The translations under genes were made by a program, and so were the position numbers. Below are positions 7,566-10,635 of a stretch of 10,635 nucleotides of DNA, piece by piece (position 1 is the stretch's first letter; each line of letters opens with the position of its first letter). Origin of the DNA: Clostridia bacterium (GTDB taxonomy: Bacteria > Bacillota > Clostridia > TANB77 > CAG-508); assembly GCA_022791735.1 (NCBI GenBank), contig JAAVZQ010000041.1, forward strand, positions 1 through 10,635. The letters run 5' to 3'. The notes beneath the pieces are model-generated. The model did no database searches and was not told the origin of the DNA. It saw nothing but the letters and a program-made list of their open reading frames with translations.

Positions 7566-10500
7566 TTGAAAAACACAAAGGATTTGAATATAAGAGGAGT
7601 TTTGCTTAATAAAGAACAACTAAAAAGCCATCTAGAAAACATTGCAATAGACCATACATTAAAAGAAAAATCAGATAAAAACACATACCCAATCCCAAGA
7701 TTGCTTGAGAATTTTGCATATATTACAAAAACTTATGATATGCTAAATGACCACTTAAGACTTGGTATAAATGTGCATCAAGCAGGAGAATGGCTACTTG
7801 ATAACTATTATGTAATAGAAGAAACGGTAAAAGAAGTGAGAAAAAATTTACCGCTTAAAAAATATGTGAATTTTATAGGAATATCAACAGGAAAATACAA
7901 AGGATATGCTAGAAACTATTTACTAGCATCAGAAATTGTTGCATATACAGAGGGAAACTTCAAAGTAAAAGACTTAGAAGAATACCTAGAAAGTTATCAA
8001 AATAAAAAGACACTAAACATGGACGAAATATGGGATATAAACCTGTTTTTTAAGATTGCCCTAATAGAAAGAATAAGAGAAGTATGTGCAAAAATATATG
8101 TATCACAAATGCAAAAGCTAAAAGTAGAAAGCATTATAGAAAGGTTAGTAGAAAACAAACCAAAAGAAGAACGAAAATTCATATCACAAGCTAAAATCTT
8201 GCAAAGTTATGGAGAAAATAGCTATGCATTTATTGAATATATGTCATACAAATTAAAGAAATATGGTAAAAAGGGGATTGCATACCTAAATATTTTAGAG
8301 GAAGAAATAAGCAAGCAAGGGCTAAATTTGCAAGAGGTGATAAAAAAAGAACACTTTGATATTGCACTTAAAAAAGTTGAAATGGGAAATTCCATAAGAA
8401 GCATGTATGCACTTCAAAGAATGAACTTTACAGAGGTATTTGAAAGAATAAATGGAGTAGAGGAGATACTAAGGAAAGATCCTAGCAAAATTTATGAAAA
8501 AATGGACTATAAAACAAAAGAATATTACAGAAATAGAGTAAAGGAAATTGCAGAGAAAACCAAAATATCTGAAATATATATAGCAAAAAAGGCATTAGAA
8601 CTAGCTATTTTGCGGAAACAAGAATACAAAAGAAAATCATATTGGATATTATCTAATAGGTGACCGGAATACAAGACTTATATTTAAATCTAGAAGTTAA
8701 AAAATATAACCCTAAAGTAAAAAATAAATTGAAAACTAATTTATATATTTATGGAATAACAATATTAAGCATAATTTTATCAGCCTTAGCAGGGTTATTT
8801 TTCGCTGCTCAAAACATAGTGCTTGGAATAGCAGAGGCTATAATTCTATTTATACCAATAACAGAAATAATAACAAAAATTACACAAAACATCCTTAGCA
8901 AATGTGTGAAACCAAAGCTAATTCCAAAAATGGATTTTAGTAAGGGTGTGCCAAAAGAATGTAGCACAATGATAGTAATACCAAGCATTGTAAAATCACG
9001 GAGAAGACGTAAAAAAACTCTTAGAAAAACTAGAAGTATATTATCTAGCAAATAAATCAGAAAACATTTACTGTACACTTTTAGGAGATGCTACATCAAG
9101 CACAAAGCAAAAAGAGCATATAGATGATAATATAATAAATACAGGTGAAAGTATTATCAATAAGTTAAATGAAAAATATGGTTCAAAAATATTCAACTTT
9201 ATATATAGAAAAAGGACTTGGAATGAATCAGAAAAGTGCTATATGGGTTGGGAAAGAAAAAGGGGATTACTTACAGAGCTAAACCATTTTTTGCAAGATA
9301 AAAAGAGTAAAAATACATTCCTAGTAAATACTCTAGAAAAAGAAAATTTAGATATCAAATATATAATTACATTAGATAGCGATACAGAACTTACACTAAA
9401 CTCAGGGATAGAGCTTATAGAAGCAATGGCACATATACTAAATAGGCCTGAGTTAGATGAAAATAGAGTGATATCAGGATATGGAATAATACAACCTAGA
9501 GTGGGGATTAACCTAGAGGAAAGCAAAAAGAGTATATTTGCCGAAATATTTGCAGGAAGCGGAGGAGTAGACTCTTATACAAATGCTATATCAGACACTT
9601 ACCAAGATAATTTTGGAGAAGGAATATACACAGGGAAAGGAATATATGATTTAAGTGTATTTTGCAAAGTCATGAAAGGCAAAATACCAGATAATACAGT
9701 GTTAAGCCATGACCTTTTAGAAGGGTGCTATTTAAGATGTGGTTTAGCATCAGATATTATGCTTTTAGACGGATACCCTACAAGTTATCTTGCATATTTA
9801 AAAAGACTTAGTAGATGGACAAGAGGAGATTATCAAATAATAGGTTATATGGCACAAAAACACAAGCTAAACAAATTATCTAGATTTAAGATACTAGATA
9901 ATATTAGAAGAAGTTTAATCGGAATTACAGCTATTTTAAACGTTATTCTATTACTTCTTTTAAAAACCTTTTGTAAAACACACATAGCTATGCGGACTTA
10001 CAATTAGTTTATTAAGTGTCGCTATTCCAACAGTTATAGAATTTGTAAATTATATTGTATTTAGAAAAGAAAATATCAAAAGACAAAGAAGTTTTTCAAA
10101 GAGTATAAATGGTTTACTTGCGAGCTTTTACAGAGGCATAATAAATATTATGACACTGCCAACTTTGGGCTATATTTCACTAGATGCTATTATTAGAACA
10201 ATATATAGGATGAAAGTTTCAAAAGAGCATTTGCTTGAGTGGACTACATCAGAAGAAGCGGAGAGGCAGAGCAAAAATAGTTTCTTGCAAGTATTTACAA
10301 AGATGTTACCCAACATTTTGGTGGGACTTCTAATTTTCGTTTTAATACCGTACACAAAATGCAGTGTTTTTGCAAAAGGACTTATCTTAATTTTGGGTGT
10401 ATTATTTTTTGCGGCACCATTTTTAATGATGGATATAAGCAGGAAAAAGACTAAAAAGAAAATGATATTAAAATTAAACGGAGAAGAACAAAGTTATATA

Positions 10501-10635
10501 AAAGGCGTTGCAGAAAAGACTTGGGGATATTTTGCAGAATATATGAATCAAGAAAATTCATATTTGCCACCAGACAATTATCAAGAAAGTAGAAGAGAAA
10601 AAATAGTATGTAGAACATCATCAACTAATATTGGA
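7566..10635 (+). CDS. ndvB-like: Cyclic beta-1,2-glucan synthase-like protein (NdvB/Cgs, GT84), N-terminal part, read through four +1 frameshifts
   Basis: Enzymes of this family polymerise glucose from UDP-glucose into beta-1,2-glucan at the membrane; the complete proteins reach ~2800 residues and end in a GH94-type domain, off the window here. As written the frame breaks into 7566-8663, 8660-9055, 9000-10007 and 9994-edge. Skipping one C at 8613, 8665, 8999 and 9993 gives one open frame of 1022 codons with no other lesion. Family signatures lie across all segments: HLRLG...GEWLLDNYYVIEE (N-terminal helical region), HIGYYLIGDG (~358-367), two membrane helices (~392-440), MGWERKRG, DSDTE (603-607, metal/UDP-sugar site), SHDLLEG (D715), RWTRGD (749-754, QxxRW-type motif), further membrane helices, LLEWTTSEEAER, LPPDNYQE, and RTSSTNIG at the edge. 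Each broken join falls inside a conserved stretch, which supports one gene. The exact polymer is unproven; a related glucan or phosphorylase role is possible. Confidence 0.85.
8613..8616 (+). other. CGG-A +1 frameshift site 2 (ttg-C-gga)
   Basis: Frame 3 reads att-ttg-cgg-aaa and stops at 8661-8663. Skipping C8613 gives ILGNKNTKENHIGYYLIG, which restores the NdvB-family HxGYYLI motif in frame 1. The unshifted reading (SYWILSNR) has no family match. Confidence 0.8.
8665..8668 (+). other. CGG-A +1 frameshift site 3 (gac-C-gga)
   Basis: Only 17 codons after site 2, frame 1 meets ggt-gac-cgg-aat and stops at 8698-8700. Skipping one C (8664 and 8665 are equivalent in sequence) gives YYLIGDGIQDLYLNL in frame 2, leading into the membrane segments. 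The two sites shift in the same direction, so they do not compensate each other. Confidence 0.8.
8999..9002 (+). other. CGG-A +1 frameshift site 4 (tca-C-gga)
   Basis: Frame 2 reads aaa-tca-cgg-aga and continues as a basic, non-family stretch to the TAA at 9053-9055. Skipping C8999 gives VKSGEDVKKLLEKLEVYYLAN and then CTLLGDAT in frame 3, matching the NdvB layout before the glycosyltransferase domain. Frame 3 stays open for 331 codons. Confidence 0.8.
9993..9996 (+). other. CGG-A +1 frameshift site 5 (atg-C-gga)
   Basis: Frame 3 reads gct-atg-cgg-act and stops at 10005-10007 in the middle of a membrane segment. Skipping C9993 gives IAMGLTISLLSVAIP in frame 1. That frame stays open for 214 codons to the window edge and holds LLEWTTSEEAER, LPPDNYQE and RTSSTNIG. 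Confidence 0.8.

Noticed and set aside
8660..9055. A separate 131-residue membrane protein starting at 8660
   Set aside because: It starts inside the HIGYYLIGDG motif. Its ends are joined to flanking NdvB-family sequence by CGG-A shifts, and its basic C-terminal tail (RRRRKKT) is out-of-frame reading.
9243..10007. A separate 254-residue glycosyltransferase starting at 9243
   Set aside because: The ATG lies inside the family motif MGWERKRG, the frame is open back to 9000 with family sequence, and it ends in the middle of a membrane helix.
7566..10635. NdvB-like gene as an ordinary decayed pseudogene
   Set aside because: All four lesions are the same tetranucleotide event in the same direction, with no other stops or indels and with all motifs intact. 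Decay would give mixed lesions. Kept open only as an alternative.

Overview
The window is AT-rich DNA. Arginine codons are mostly AGA/AGG, initiators are preceded by strong Gram-positive ribosome-binding sites, and the proteins are Gram-positive surface-adhesin types. It looks like a low-GC Clostridia-type Firmicute, probably a gut or uncultured lineage; that assignment is an inference. All genes read on the + strand. I found no rRNA, tRNA, CRISPR array, phage gene or transposase gene.

Layout. (1) Positions 2-698 hold the 3' end of a membrane-anchored surface protein whose start lies outside the window. (2) Positions 718-7320, 19 nt downstream and with its own AGAAAGGAGG site, encode an intact 2200-residue surface adhesin. 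It has a signal peptide, a Cys/Gln thioester-type head, SpaA/Cna-B-like and SdrD-B-like modules, and a C-terminal membrane anchor without LPXTG. The C-terminal modules of the two proteins are homologous, so they look like an operon of related adhesins. (3) Positions 7321-7565 are intergenic, with a terminator hairpin, a nested palindrome of repeat type, and a plausible promoter. (4) From a TTG start at 7566 to the window edge runs the N-terminal ~1022 residues of a very large cyclic beta-1,2-glucan synthase (NdvB/Cgs, GT84) type protein.

The main observation concerns decoding. The first surface gene and the NdvB-like gene are broken on paper by five +1 frameshifts. At every one, an in-frame codon CGG is followed by A, and skipping only the C (NNN-C-GGA) restores the family reading frame with glycine. 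I found no other in-frame CGG in the roughly 3450 codons of the window, and none in the 2200-codon intact gene. Outside these five points the genes carry no lesions. The simplest biological reading is that CGG is an unassigned or starved codon here and that CGG-A acts as a recurrent +1 frameshift site decoded as Gly. The main alternative is a systematic sequence error that inserts C before GGA.
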